Shown here in pieces: positions 18,314 through 26,604 of a stretch of DNA of 64,000 bases. The DNA is from Mesorhizobium shangrilense (GTDB lineage Bacteria; Pseudomonadota; Alphaproteobacteria; Rhizobiales; Rhizobiaceae). The notes under the pieces are model-generated. The model saw only the letters and a list, made by a program, of their open reading frames with translations. It searched no databases and was not told where the DNA came from. The stretch lies in the NCBI RefSeq assembly GCF_028826155.1, contig NZ_JAQGPN010000001.1, forward strand, positions 3,663,501 through 3,727,500. Reading direction: 5' to 3'. The position numbers and the translations under genes were made by a program. How positions within the stretch are numbered: the first letter of the stretch is position 1; each line of letters opens with the position of its first letter.

Positions 18314-19792
18314 ATGCGCATCTTCACCGCCTCGCTGGCGACCGAAACGAATACGTTCTCGCCGGTGCCGACGGACCGGGCCTCCTTCGAGATGGCGTTC
18401 TATGCCGCCCCGGGGCAGCACCCGGACACGCCGACGCTGTGCTCTTCGCCCATCGTGGCACTGCGCGCCAGGGCCCAACACGACGGCCTGACGGTCATCG
18501 AGGGAACCGCGACCTGGGCGGAGCCGGGCGGCCTCGTGCAGCGCCAAACCTATGAGGCGCTGCGGGACGAGATCCTCGATCAGCTTCGGGCGACCCTTCC
18601 CGTCGACGCGGTGATCCTCGGCCTTCACGGCGCCATGGTTGCGCAAGGCTATGACGACTGCGAGGGCGATCTGCTTTCCCGTGTGCGGGAAATCGTCGGA
18701 CCAGACGTCGTCGTTGCCGCGGAACTCGATCCGCACAGCCATCTGACGCCCAAGCGCGTCGCCGCCTCCAACATCCTGGCCGCCTTCCTGGAATTTCCCC
18801 ACACCGATTTCTACGAGCGGGGCGAGCATGTGGTGGATCTCGGTCTGCGCGCCGCCCGCGGCGAGATCAAGCCGGTCATCTCGACCTTCGACTGCCGCAT
18901 GATCCAGGTCTTTCCGACCAGCCGCGAGCCGATGCGGTCCTTCGTGGATCGCATCAAGGCCTTGCATGGCAAGGACGACATTCTGTCCGTCTCGGTCATC
19001 CACGGCTTCATGGCCGCAGACGTGCCAGAGATGGGCACGCGCATCATGATCGTCACCGACGACCAGAAGGCGAAGGGTGACGCCTTGGCCGAGAAACTCG
19101 GGATGGAGCTTTTTGCGCTGCGTGAGCAGACCGCAATGGCGATGGTGACCCCCGACCAGGGCATCGACCGCGCTCTCACCGTACACGCGGAGACCCCGCA
19201 GAAGCCCGCAGTGATCGCCGATGTATGGGACAATCCCGGCGGCGGCGTGCCGGGCGACGGCACGACGGTGCTGCGGCGCATTCTCGAGAGAGGCGTCAAC
19301 AATGTCGGCGTGGCGACCATCTGGGACCCGCTCGCGGTCACCTTCTGTCATGCTGCCGGCGAGGGAGCGGAGATCGACCTGCGCTTCGGCGGCAAGGCGG
19401 GACCGCAGGCGGGCGAGCCGATCGACGCCAGGGTCAAGGTGCTGAAGACCGTCGCCGAAGGCTGGCAAAGTTTTGGCCGGAGCCGCGTGACGCTCGGACC
19501 TTCGGCGGTCGTGCGGATCGAAGGCACCGAGGTCGACATCATCCTCAACACGAACCGGACGCAGACCTTCGAGCCCGACGTCTTCTCCAACATCGGCATC
19601 GATCCGCTGAAGAAGGACCTGCTGCTGGTGAAGTCCACCAACCACTTCTATGCGGGCTTCGCTCCGATCGCCGCCGAGATCATCTACGTGACCGCTCCGA
19701 GCTCTTATCCGAGCGCCCCGCGCGTCACCGACTACCGCAAGCTCAATCGCAAGATATGGCCGCGCGTCGAGAACCCGTTCAGCGAGGCCTGA
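18314..19792 (+). CDS. M81 family metallopeptidase (MlrC-like)
   Basis: A 492-aa protein of the M81/MlrC family. The zinc-site segments are visible: VILGLHGAMV, ELDPHSHLTPK, FLEFPHTDFYERG and, in the C-terminal half, the signature DVWDNPGGGVPGDGT. No signal peptide is seen. MlrC of sphingomonads degrades linearised microcystin, but rhizobial homologues usually sit in ABC-transporter catabolic operons and probably cleave amide or hydantoin-like bonds in small molecules. Here it follows the transporter and ridA genes, pointing to hydrolysis of the imported compound (inference). Confidence 0.92.
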   Translation: MRIFTASLATETNTFSPVPTDRASFEMAFYAAPGQHPDTPTLCSSPIVALRARAQHDGLTVIEGTATWAEPGGLVQRQTYEALRDEILDQLRATLPVDAVILGLHGAMVAQGYDDCEGDLLSRVREIVGPDVVVAAELDPHSHLTPKRVAASNILAAFLEFPHTDFYERGEHVVDLGLRAARGEIKPVISTFDCRMIQVFPTSREPMRSFVDRIKALHGKDDILSVSVIHGFMAADVPEMGTRIMIVTDDQKAKGDALAEKLGMELFALREQTAMAMVTPDQGIDRALTVHAETPQKPAVIADVWDNPGGGVPGDGTTVLRRILERGVNNVGVATIWDPLAVTFCHAAGEGAEIDLRFGGKAGPQAGEPIDARVKVLKTVAEGWQSFGRSRVTLGPSAVVRIEGTEVDIILNTNRTQTFEPDVFSNIGIDPLKKDLLLVKSTNHFYAGFAPIAAEIIYVTAPSSYPSAPRVTDYRKLNRKIWPRVENPFSEA

Positions 19793-19866
19793 AACCGCGC
19801 TGCTTGGCGGCGGGATCGGCAAGCCGGTTGAGGAGATAAGCCCGAGGCGCTCGCGGAACCATCGGG

Positions 19867-19926
19867 TTTCCCTTCCGTTCCCCCATCGATCGCAAGGACG
19901 ATCGATGCAGACAAAACGGAAGGAAA
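19867..19926 (+). promoter_or_regulatory. Leader hairpin masking the ribosome binding site of the 19932 gene
   Basis: An inner 9-bp perfect stem (19884-19892 with 19899-19907, six-base loop) is extended after an internal loop by a second 9-bp stem (CCTTCCGTT 19871-19879 with AACGGAAGG 19915-19923), and TTT 19867-19869 can pair with AAA 19924-19926. The downstream strand holds the GGAAGG/AGGAAAG that serves as ribosome binding site for the ATG at 19932. The structure should therefore close the site; control by temperature or a small RNA is inference. Confidence 0.55.
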
Positions 19927-19931
19927 GAGCA

Positions 19932-20246
19932 ATGACCCTGAAGTCCCTCGCCCTCGCCGCGGCTGCGGTTGCGATGCTTTCCGGCGCGGCAATCGCCCAG
20001 TCTTCGGACGTTGATCAGACAAAGACCAACACGGTTTCCCCGACCGGCAGCACGGCGCTCGAAGACAAACAGCTGATGGGGCCGTTCTATACGGACGACT
20101 CCATGACTACGCTGCGCACCGGCGACGAGTTCACCGCCGCGTTCAACGCGATGTCGAGCGAAGACAAGGAGCGCGTGCGCAGCGAGTGCGCCAACAGCAC
20201 CTCGCCGCGCGAGGCGTTCTGCGAGAGCATCAAGAACATCCAGTAG
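19932..20246 (+). CDS. Small secreted/periplasmic protein of unknown function
   Basis: A 104-aa protein with a clear signal peptide (MTLKSLALAAAAVAMLSGAAIAQ, cleavage after AIA or AQ). The mature part is short, polar and acidic, with two cysteines (SECANSTSPREAFCESI) that could form a disulfide. Small periplasmic proteins of this look are common in Rhizobiales and generally lack an assigned function. The start at 19932 is chosen over an in-frame start at 19905 because it follows AGGAAAGAG and opens directly into the signal peptide. It is bracketed by the leader hairpin and a terminator, so it is a stand-alone gene. Confidence 0.8.
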   Translation: MTLKSLALAAAAVAMLSGAAIAQSSDVDQTKTNTVSPTGSTALEDKQLMGPFYTDDSMTTLRTGDEFTAAFNAMSSEDKERVRSECANSTSPREAFCESIKNIQ

Positions 20247-20258
20247 TCTCTTGTCCCA

Positions 20259-20290
20259 GGGAATGGCGGGCGTTGCCGCCCGCTGTTCCC
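20259..20290 (+). terminator. Hairpin behind the small secreted-protein gene
   Basis: GGGAA-TG-GCGGGC (20259-20271 region) pairs with GCCCGC-TG-TTCCC (20278-20290) around a GTTGCC loop. The stem is strong with one internal two-base mismatch, but no T-run follows, so termination may be partial. Confidence 0.55.
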
Positions 20291-20374
20291 CTTGCGGGGC
20301 ACGGCAGCGCTTGCGCCCGTGAAAAATGCGCTTTAGCCAGAGAGCAGCGAGATCATAAGCTGCGGACTCCCACC

Positions 20375-21484
20375 ATGAAGCGCCCCGCCCTGACGCCAGT
20401 CGTCGAAGCCCTACCCTCTTTCGTGCCTTTCGTCGGACCGGAAGCCCAGGAACGCACCCGGGGACGGCCGTTCCGGGCGCGCATCGGCGCCAACGAAAGC
20501 AGCTTTGGGCCCTCCCCTAAGGTGATCGCCAAAATGCAGCAGGTCGCGGCCGACCAGTGGATGTACTGCGATCCGGACAACCACGACCTCCGGGAGGGAC
20601 TGGCAAGGCATCTCGGCGTACCGATGGGTTCGGTGGTCGTGGGCGAAGGCATCGACGGGCTGCTCGGACTTGCGGTGCGTATGTACGTTGACGAAGGCAC
20701 GGTCGTCGTCACGTCGCAGGGCGCCTACCCGACCTTCAACTTCCATGTCGCGGGCTCGGGCGGGCAGCTGGTCACCGTGCCCTTCGAGAAGGACAAGGAG
20801 AGCCTCGACGGTCTCCTGGACGCAGTGCGTCGTGAGAACGCGGCGATCGTCTATCTCTCCAACCCCGACAATCCCATGGGGACCTGGTGGGAGGCGGACG
20901 AGGTCATGCGCCTCGCCGACGCGCTGCCCGAGACGACGCTGTTCATCCTCGATGAAGCATATGGGGAAACCGGTCCCGCATCGGCTTCGCCGGCTATCGA
21001 CATTTCGCGTCCCAACTTCTTGAGGATGCGAACCTTTTCCAAGGCCTACGGCCTTGCGGGCATCCGCTGCGGCTATGCGTTCGGCGAACAGGAGCTCATC
21101 CAGAACTTCGAGAAGATCCGCAACCATTACGGCACCAGCCGCATGGCGCAGGTTGCCGGCCTGGCGGCGCTCGAGGATCAGGCGTGGCTCCAGCAGGTGG
21201 TGGCGAAGGTTGCAGCGGGACGCCAGCGCCTGAACGATATCGCCCGGTCGAACGGGCTTGTTCCGATCGCCTCGGCCACAAACTTCGTCACTATGGATTG
21301 CGGCGCCGACGGCGCCTTCGCGCTCAAGGTGATGCAGCATCTCCTGTCGCGCGACGTCTTCATCCGCAAGCCGATGGCGCCGGGCCTCGACCGCTGTATC
21401 CGCGTCAGCGTCGGCCTCGACCACGAACTCGACATCTTCGCCGAGGAACTGCCCGGCGCGCTCGCTGCGGCGCGCGGCGACTGA
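20375..21484 (+). CDS. HisC-like class I/II PLP-dependent aminotransferase
   Basis: A 369-aa fold type I aminotransferase of the histidinol-phosphate aminotransferase family. The N-terminal ANESSFGPSP, the PLP-ring residues in NPDNPMGT and LDEAYGE (Asp193, Tyr196) and the PLP lysine in TFSKAYGLAGIRCGY (Lys223) are visible, as is the C-terminal substrate-binding Arg in CIRVSVG. Such homologues in catabolic clusters often act on other amino acids. The epimerase-like gene follows after 40 bases. It may be a functional continuation of the transporter island, but a separate transcription unit is likely. Confidence 0.9.
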   Translation: MKRPALTPVVEALPSFVPFVGPEAQERTRGRPFRARIGANESSFGPSPKVIAKMQQVAADQWMYCDPDNHDLREGLARHLGVPMGSVVVGEGIDGLLGLAVRMYVDEGTVVVTSQGAYPTFNFHVAGSGGQLVTVPFEKDKESLDGLLDAVRRENAAIVYLSNPDNPMGTWWEADEVMRLADALPETTLFILDEAYGETGPASASPAIDISRPNFLRMRTFSKAYGLAGIRCGYAFGEQELIQNFEKIRNHYGTSRMAQVAGLAALEDQAWLQQVVAKVAAGRQRLNDIARSNGLVPIASATNFVTMDCGADGAFALKVMQHLLSRDVFIRKPMAPGLDRCIRVSVGLDHELDIFAEELPGALAAARGD

Positions 21485-21524
21485 TCGCCGCCGCTCTCCC
21501 CGTGTTTCCACTGGCGAGGCCAAG

Positions 21525-22508
21525 ATGACCATTCTCGTCACCGGCAGCTCCGGCCATCTCGGCGAGGGCCTGATGCGGACGCTGCGCGATGCGGGGCGCA
21601 GCGCAAGGGGAATCGACATCAAGCCGTCGCCGTTCACGGACGCCGTAGGCTCGATCGGAGACCCGGCTTTCATTGCCGGCTGCATGCAGGGCATCAACGC
21701 GATCATACACTGCGCGACCCTGCACAAGCCTCACGTGGCGACCCACGGTTATCGGGATTTTGTAGACACCAACGTCAGCGGTACGCTGGTGCTGCTCGAG
21801 GCCGCAATCGCAGCGAAGGTTTCGTCGTTCGTCTTCACCAGCACGACCAGCACCTTCGGTTCGGCGTTGACGCCCCTCGCCGGCCAGCCGGCTGCCTGGA
21901 TCACCGAGGAGGTAACGCCGGTCGCCAAGAACATATATGGCGTGACGAAGCTTGCCGGCGAAGGTCTGTGCGAGCTCTTCGCCCGCCGCCATAGCCTGCC
22001 GACCATCGTGCTGCGCACGTCGCGCTTCTTCCCCGAAGCCGACGACGATGCCGGAATGCGCGGACGCTATACGCTGGACAATGCGCAGGCGAACGAACTG
22101 CTCTATCGCCGCGCCGATATCGAGGACGTTGTCTCGGCGCATCTGCTGGCGATGGAGAAGGCGCCGGCGCTAAGGTTCGGCCGGTACGTCGTCTCGGCGA
22201 CCACGCCCTTCTGCCAGCGGCATCTCGCGGAACTGAGAAGCGACGCCGCTGGCGTGACGGAACCCCTGTTTCCGGGCAGTTCGGCGCTCTATGCCGCCCG
22301 TGGCTGGACCATGTTCTCGAGCATCGATCGCGTCTATGTCAACGCCAGGGCAAGGCAGGATCTCGGATGGGCTCCCAGGTATGATTTCGGCCATGCGCTC
22401 CAATGTCTTCGACAGGGCCGGGACTTCCGCAGCCCGCTTGCGCGGGAGGTGGGCAGCAAGGGCTATCATCAGGAGACGTTTGCAGAAGGTCCCTACCCCG
22501 TCGCATAG
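21525..22508 (+). CDS. NAD-dependent epimerase/dehydratase-family oxidoreductase
   Basis: A 327-aa extended SDR protein. The Rossmann motif TGSSGHLGEGL is at the N terminus, Asp in RGIDIKPS would bind the NAD ribose, and the catalytic YGVTK occurs in NIYGVTKLAGEG, with the preceding TSTTST supplying the Ser/Thr. Such proteins act on nucleotide sugars, lactones or uronates; the substrate is unknown. It follows the HisC-like gene closely and is probably cotranscribed. Confidence 0.88.
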   Translation: MTILVTGSSGHLGEGLMRTLRDAGRSARGIDIKPSPFTDAVGSIGDPAFIAGCMQGINAIIHCATLHKPHVATHGYRDFVDTNVSGTLVLLEAAIAAKVSSFVFTSTTSTFGSALTPLAGQPAAWITEEVTPVAKNIYGVTKLAGEGLCELFARRHSLPTIVLRTSRFFPEADDDAGMRGRYTLDNAQANELLYRRADIEDVVSAHLLAMEKAPALRFGRYVVSATTPFCQRHLAELRSDAAGVTEPLFPGSSALYAARGWTMFSSIDRVYVNARARQDLGWAPRYDFGHALQCLRQGRDFRSPLAREVGSKGYHQETFAEGPYPVA

Positions 22509-22532
22509 GCTGCGGACGGCCGGAACGATTGT

Positions 22533-22547
22533 TGACTGCTGAATTCA
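22533..22547 (+). promoter_or_regulatory. TGA-N9-TCA motif, candidate iron-responsive operator (RirA type)
   Basis: TGACTGCTGAATTCA fits the iron-responsive operator pattern TGA, nine bases, TCA known from rhizobial RirA targets. It lies about 70 bases before a gene encoding an IsdG-like haem-degrading monooxygenase, a class of gene expected to be iron-regulated. The motif is short, so the functional context carries most of the weight. Confidence 0.45.
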
Positions 22548-22616
22548 TATTTATTAGCAGCGAAGAAGCCGCCACGGCGGATTGCGCGCGCATGCAGAGC
22601 CAGAAAGGAAACCTCG

Positions 22617-22931
22617 ATGTACATCGCCATGAACCGTTTCAAGGTGCAGAAAGGCTCGGAAGAGGCTTTCGAGAACCTCTGGAAGGGGCGCGACTCACGC
22701 CTGCACGAGATGAAGGGTTTTCGCGAGTTCCATCTGCTGCGCGGACCTGAGAACGAGAGCGAGGGCTACACGCTGTTCGCCTCGCATGCGGTCTGGGATA
22801 GCCAGGAGGATTTCGTCGCCTGGACGAAGTCCGAGAACTTCCGCGCCGCCCACAAGAACGCCGGCAACAACAAGGCGATCTACCTCGGACATCCCCAGTT
22901 CGAGGGGTTTTCGGTCGTCGAAGGGGCATAG
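22617..22931 (+). CDS. Antibiotic-biosynthesis-monooxygenase fold protein, IsdG/HmuQ-like haem oxygenase
   Basis: A 104-aa cytosolic protein of the ABM ferredoxin-like fold. Asn6 (MYIAMNRFKV), Trp69 (FVAWTKSENF) and His79 (RAAH) have the same identities and spacing as the Asn/Trp/His triad of IsdG-type haem-degrading enzymes, and GFREFHLLRG and FASHAVWDS are typical of rhizobial HmuQ/HmuD-like proteins. It would cleave haem to release iron. It is a single gene with a possible iron operator upstream and a terminator downstream. The ABM fold also covers unrelated activities, so the haem role is likely but unproven. Confidence 0.82.
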   Translation: MYIAMNRFKVQKGSEEAFENLWKGRDSRLHEMKGFREFHLLRGPENESEGYTLFASHAVWDSQEDFVAWTKSENFRAAHKNAGNNKAIYLGHPQFEGFSVVEGA

Positions 22932-22979
22932 GCCCGGACACTGGCGAGCGTCTTCGTTCTTGCATCGTCGGACGGTTTG

Positions 22980-23001
22980 CGGCCGCCCAAACGGGCGGCC
23001 G
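22980..23001 (+). terminator. Terminator hairpin after the IsdG-like gene
   Basis: CGGCCGCCC (22980-22988), loop AAAC, GGGCGGCCG (22993-23001) is a perfect 9-bp stem followed by ATTGATT, a weak T-rich tail. It lies 49 bases after the stop codon. Confidence 0.7.
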
Positions 23002-23043
23002 ATTGATTCCGGGCGCATCACATCCGGCAAAGAATCCACTTGA

Positions 23044-23067
23044 ATAATTGAACGTTCGTTTTATTAT
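23044..23067. promoter_or_regulatory. TetR-type operator before the regulator gene
   Basis: AACGTTCGTT at 23051-23060 is the symmetric AACG-N2-CGTT core seen in many TetR-family operators. It is flanked symmetrically by ATAAT (left) and ATTAT (right). It lies about 20 bases before the TetR start, so autorepression of the leucine-catabolic operon is likely. Confidence 0.6.
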
Positions 23068-23084
23068 CAATTCGAGGAGCGAGA

Positions 23085-23726
23085 ATGGCACGGACCACCG
23101 GATCGGACGGGGAGAGGACGGAAGCGGCGATCCGCGAGGCGGCGCTCGCCCTTATTGCCCAGCATGGCTACGAGGCCATGTCCATGCGCCAGCTCGCGGA
23201 ACGCGTGGGCGTGCAGGCGGCAGCCCTCTACCGCTACTTCCCTACCAAGGAGGCGATGCTCTTCACGCTGATGCGCGAGCACATGGAGGATTTGCTCGGC
23301 ACATGGCAGCGTACGCAGCCGGAGGCTTCAGATCCAGCTGCCCGGCTCCGTGCATTCGTCCAGAACCATATTGGCTTCCATGTCGAGCAGCGTCACTCGA
23401 CGCATGTCTCCAACATGGAGCTTCGCAGCCTGTCGCGGGACAATCTCAGCCAGATCCTGCGCATGCGCACGGCCTATGAACGCGAGCTGAGGACCATCCT
23501 GCGCGACGGCGCCGAGGACGGCGTGTTCGAGGTCGACGATGTCGGACTGACCGCGATGGGCATCATCCAGATGATTACCGGGGTGATCGTGTGGTTCCGG
23601 CCGGACGAGAGGCTTTCCGTCGCCGAAGTGAGCGACACATATCTCAAGATGACAATGCGTCTCGTAGGTAACCGGGACGGGAGGAGTGACCTTGTACGAC
23701 CATACGATCGACTTCGGGCTAGGTGA
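23085..23726 (+). CDS. TetR-family regulator of the isovaleryl-CoA/leucine operon
   Basis: A 213-aa TetR/AcrR-family repressor. The N-terminal helix-turn-helix is [26 protein letters not shown] (about residues 36-61) and the C-terminal two thirds is the helical ligand domain. It is the first gene of the operon and overlaps the isovaleryl-CoA dehydrogenase gene by 35 bases. Homologues in this place sense acyl-CoA or acidic catabolites (AtuR/LiuR-like role by another family). The ligand here is inferred from context. Confidence 0.9.
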   Translation: MARTTGSDGERTEAAIREAALALIAQHGYEAMSMRQLAERVGVQAAALYRYFPTKEAMLFTLMREHMEDLLGTWQRTQPEASDPAARLRAFVQNHIGFHVEQRHSTHVSNMELRSLSRDNLSQILRMRTAYERELRTILRDGAEDGVFEVDDVGLTAMGIIQMITGVIVWFRPDERLSVAEVSDTYLKMTMRLVGNRDGRSDLVRPYDRLRAR

Positions 23727-24855
23727 GGACATCGATGCGCTGCGCGAGACCGTGCGGCGCTTTGCACAGGAGAGGATCGCGCCGCAAGCGGCCGAGATTG
23801 ACCGCTCCAACGAATTCCCAGCCGCCTTGTGGCGTGAGTTCGGCGAACTCGGCCTGCTGGGTATGACCGCCGCTCCCGAATACGGCGGAACGGGCATGGG
23901 CTATCTCGCACATGTCGTCGCCATGGAGGAGATCAGCCGGGCCTCCGCCTCTGTCGGGCTTTCCTACGGCGCCCACTCCAATCTCTGCGTCAACCAGATC
24001 AACCGCTGGGCGACGCCGGCGCAAAAGGAAAAGTACCTCCCTGCCCTGTGCTCGGGCGAGCACGTCGGCGCACTCGCGATGTCCGAGAGCGGCTCGGGCT
24101 CCGACGTCGTCTCGCTGAGGCTCAGGGCCGAGAAGCGCAACGACCGCTACGTGCTGAACGGCACCAAGATGTGGATCACCAACGGGCCGGACGCCGAGAC
24201 CCTGGTCGTCTACGCGAAGACTGACCCGGAGCGGAAATCGCGCGGCATCACCGCCTTCATCATCGAACGCGACATGCCCGGATTCTCGGTCGCGCAGAAG
24301 CTCGACAAGCTCGGCATGCGCGGCTCCAATACCGGCGAACTCGTGTTCGAGAACGTCGAGGTGCCTTTCGACAACGTGCTCCACGAGGAGGGATCGGGCG
24401 TCGAGGTACTGATGTCGGGCCTCGACTACGAGCGCACGGTGCTGGCGGGCGGCCCGCTCGGCATCATGGCCGCCTGTCTGGATGTCGCCATGCCCTACGT
24501 CCACGAGCGCAAGCAGTTCGGCCAGGCGATCGGCGATTTCCAGCTCGTCCAGGGCAAGCTCGCCGACATGTACACGACGATGAATGCGTGCCGCGCCTAT
24601 GTCTACGCTGTCGCTTCGGCTTGCGATCGCGGCCAGACCACGCGCAAGGATGCTGCCGGCTGCATACTCTATGCGGCGGAAAAGGCGACACTGATGGCGC
24701 TCGACGCCATCCAGTTGCTGGGCGGCAACGGCTACATCAACGAGTTCCCGACCGGGCGGCTGCTGCGGGACGCCAAGCTTTACGAGATCGGCGCGGGCAC
24801 GAGCGAGATCCGCAGGTGGCTGATCGGCCGCGAGATGATGGCCGAAACAGCCTAG
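23692..24855 (+). CDS. liuA: Isovaleryl-CoA dehydrogenase
   Basis: An acyl-CoA dehydrogenase of 387 aa, third step of leucine catabolism, oxidising isovaleryl-CoA to 3-methylcrotonyl-CoA with FAD. The signatures [13 protein letters not shown] and [22 protein letters not shown] are present. The catalytic base specific to isovaleryl-CoA dehydrogenases sits in [16 protein letters not shown], matching the human [14 protein letters not shown] segment. The start is taken as TTG at 23692, because GGAGG at 23680-23684 is seven bases from it, while the in-frame GTG at 23686 is too close. It is followed by the carboxylase beta subunit, supporting the assignment. Confidence 0.92.
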   Translation: MYDHTIDFGLGEDIDALRETVRRFAQERIAPQAAEIDRSNEFPAALWREFGELGLLGMTAAPEYGGTGMGYLAHVVAMEEISRASASVGLSYGAHSNLCVNQINRWATPAQKEKYLPALCSGEHVGALAMSESGSGSDVVSLRLRAEKRNDRYVLNGTKMWITNGPDAETLVVYAKTDPERKSRGITAFIIERDMPGFSVAQKLDKLGMRGSNTGELVFENVEVPFDNVLHEEGSGVEVLMSGLDYERTVLAGGPLGIMAACLDVAMPYVHERKQFGQAIGDFQLVQGKLADMYTTMNACRAYVYAVASACDRGQTTRKDAAGCILYAAEKATLMALDAIQLLGGNGYINEFPTGRLLRDAKLYEIGAGTSEIRRWLIGREMMAETA

Positions 24856-24907
24856 CCGCACCCGAAAAGTCGCCTCCGTCCCACCTCGCAAAACTGCCGG
24901 AGCTCCA

Positions 24908-26515
24908 ATGCCCATCATCCAATCGCAGATCTCCACCGGTTCCGATGCGTTCCGGGCCAACGACGAAAAGATGCGCGCGCTGGTCGCCGACATCAGCGAC
25001 AAGGCGACCATCGTCGAGCATGGCGGGCCCGAGGAGGCCCGCAAGCGCCATCTGTCGCGCGGCAAGCTACTGCCGCGCGAGCGACTCGCCCAGTTGCTGG
25101 ATCCGGGCTCGCCCTTCCTGGAGATTGGCCAGTTCGCCGCCTGGGGCATGTATGGCGGCGACATCGCATCGGCCGGCATGATCGCCGGCGTCGGCCGCGT
25201 CGAGGGCCAGGAGGTGATGGTCGTCGTCAACGACGCTACCGTCAAGGGCGGCACCTACTACCCGCTCACCGTGAAGAAGCACCTGCGCGCGCAGGAAATC
25301 GCGCGCGAAAACAATCTGCCCTGCGTCTATCTCGTGGATTCCGGCGGCGCCAATCTGCCCAACCAGGACGAGGTGTTTCCGGACCGCGAGCATTTCGGCC
25401 GCATCTTCTTCAACCAGGCCAACATGAGCGCGGCGGGCATCCCCCAGATCGCCTGCGTCATGGGCTCCTGCACCGCGGGCGGCGCCTACGTGCCGGCCAT
25501 GTCGGACGAGTCCATCATCGTCAAGAACCAGGGCACGATCTTCCTCGGCGGCCCGCCGCTGGTGAAGGCGGCGACCGGAGAGGATGTGACGGCCGAGGAA
25601 CTCGGCGGCGCCGAGGTCCACACCCGCCAGTCGGGCGTCGCCGACCACTATGCGCTGAACGACGAGCACGCGCTGGCGATCTGCCGGCGCATCGTCAGAA
25701 ACCTGAATCGGAAGAAGGCCGTAGGCCTCAATCTTCGGAAGCCGATTCCGCCGCTTCACGCAGCGAATGAGATCTACGGGATCGTCCCGCAGGACACCCG
25801 CCAGCCCTATGACGTGCGCGAGATCATTGCGCGCATCGTCGACGGCTCGGAACTCGACGAGTTCAAGCAGAATTTCGGCACGACGCTCGTTACCGGCTTC
25901 GCGCACCTGCACGGCATGCCGGTCGGCATCCTGGCGAACAACGGCGTGCTCTTCTCGGAGAGCGCGCTGAAGGGCGCCCACTTCATCGAGCTATGCTGCC
26001 AGCGGAAGATCCCCCTGATCTTCCTTCAGAACATCACCGGCTTCATGGTTGGTCGAAAATATGAGGCAGGCGGCATCGCCAAGGACGGCGCGAAGCTGGT
26101 GACGGCGGTGGCGACCGCTCAGGTGCCGAAGGTCACGATGATCATCGGCGGCTCGTTCGGCGCGGGCAATTACGGCATGTGCGGCCGCGCCTACTCGCCC
26201 CGCTTCCTCTGGATGTGGCCCAACGCGCGCATTTCGGTCATGGGCGGCGAACAGGCAGCCACGGTGCTGGCGCTGGTCAAGCGCGAGGGTATCGAGCGCA
26301 AGGGCGGCCACTGGTCGGCCGAGGAGGAGCAGAAGTTCCGCGACCCGATCCTGGAGAAGTACGAACGGGAGGGCCACCCGCTCTATTCGTCCGCACGCCT
26401 GTGGGACGACGGCATCATCGATCCGGCAAAGAGCCGCGAGGTGCTGGCCCTATCGCTCGGCGCGGCGCTCAATGCGGAAGTCGCGGACACGCGCTTCGGC
26501 GTCTTCAGGATGTGA
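24908..26515 (+). CDS. mccB: Methylcrotonyl-CoA carboxylase, carboxyltransferase (beta) subunit
   Basis: A 535-aa biotin-dependent carboxyltransferase that carboxylates 3-methylcrotonyl-CoA to 3-methylglutaconyl-CoA. The acyl-CoA and carboxybiotin oxyanion loops are seen as [16 protein letters not shown] with [17 protein letters not shown], and [34 protein letters not shown] in the second half. Its length and the neighbouring dehydrogenase distinguish it from propionyl-CoA carboxylase beta. The biotin-carrying partner at 28645 is separated from it by an inverted tim44-like gene and a VOC gene. Confidence 0.93.
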   Translation: MPIIQSQISTGSDAFRANDEKMRALVADISDKATIVEHGGPEEARKRHLSRGKLLPRERLAQLLDPGSPFLEIGQFAAWGMYGGDIASAGMIAGVGRVEGQEVMVVVNDATVKGGTYYPLTVKKHLRAQEIARENNLPCVYLVDSGGANLPNQDEVFPDREHFGRIFFNQANMSAAGIPQIACVMGSCTAGGAYVPAMSDESIIVKNQGTIFLGGPPLVKAATGEDVTAEELGGAEVHTRQSGVADHYALNDEHALAICRRIVRNLNRKKAVGLNLRKPIPPLHAANEIYGIVPQDTRQPYDVREIIARIVDGSELDEFKQNFGTTLVTGFAHLHGMPVGILANNGVLFSESALKGAHFIELCCQRKIPLIFLQNITGFMVGRKYEAGGIAKDGAKLVTAVATAQVPKVTMIIGGSFGAGNYGMCGRAYSPRFLWMWPNARISVMGGEQAATVLALVKREGIERKGGHWSAEEEQKFRDPILEKYEREGHPLYSSARLWDDGIIDPAKSREVLALSLGAALNAEVADTRFGVFRM

Positions 26516-26572
26516 GGGGCACGGCGATTCCCAGCCCCGCTCCCAGACGGTTGTCGCTTTGCAGCAAAGGGC

Positions 26573-26590
26573 CGGCGCGTTTCCGCGCCG
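26573..26590. terminator. Hairpin between convergent mccB and tim44-like genes
   Basis: CGGCGCG (26573-26579), loop TTTC, CGCGCCG (26584-26590): a 7-bp perfect stem in the 89-bp convergent gap. No T-run on either side, so it may simply separate the two transcripts. Confidence 0.4.
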
Positions 26591-26604
26591 ACCCCTCCAA
26601 AACG

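Noticed and set aside
18314..19792. Microcystin degradation by MlrC
   Set aside because: MlrA, MlrB and MlrD are absent and M81 proteins are widespread in unrelated transport operons.
18038..19822. 594-codon open frame opposite the M81 gene
   Set aside because: Antisense shadow; the plus-strand M81 family signatures are clear.
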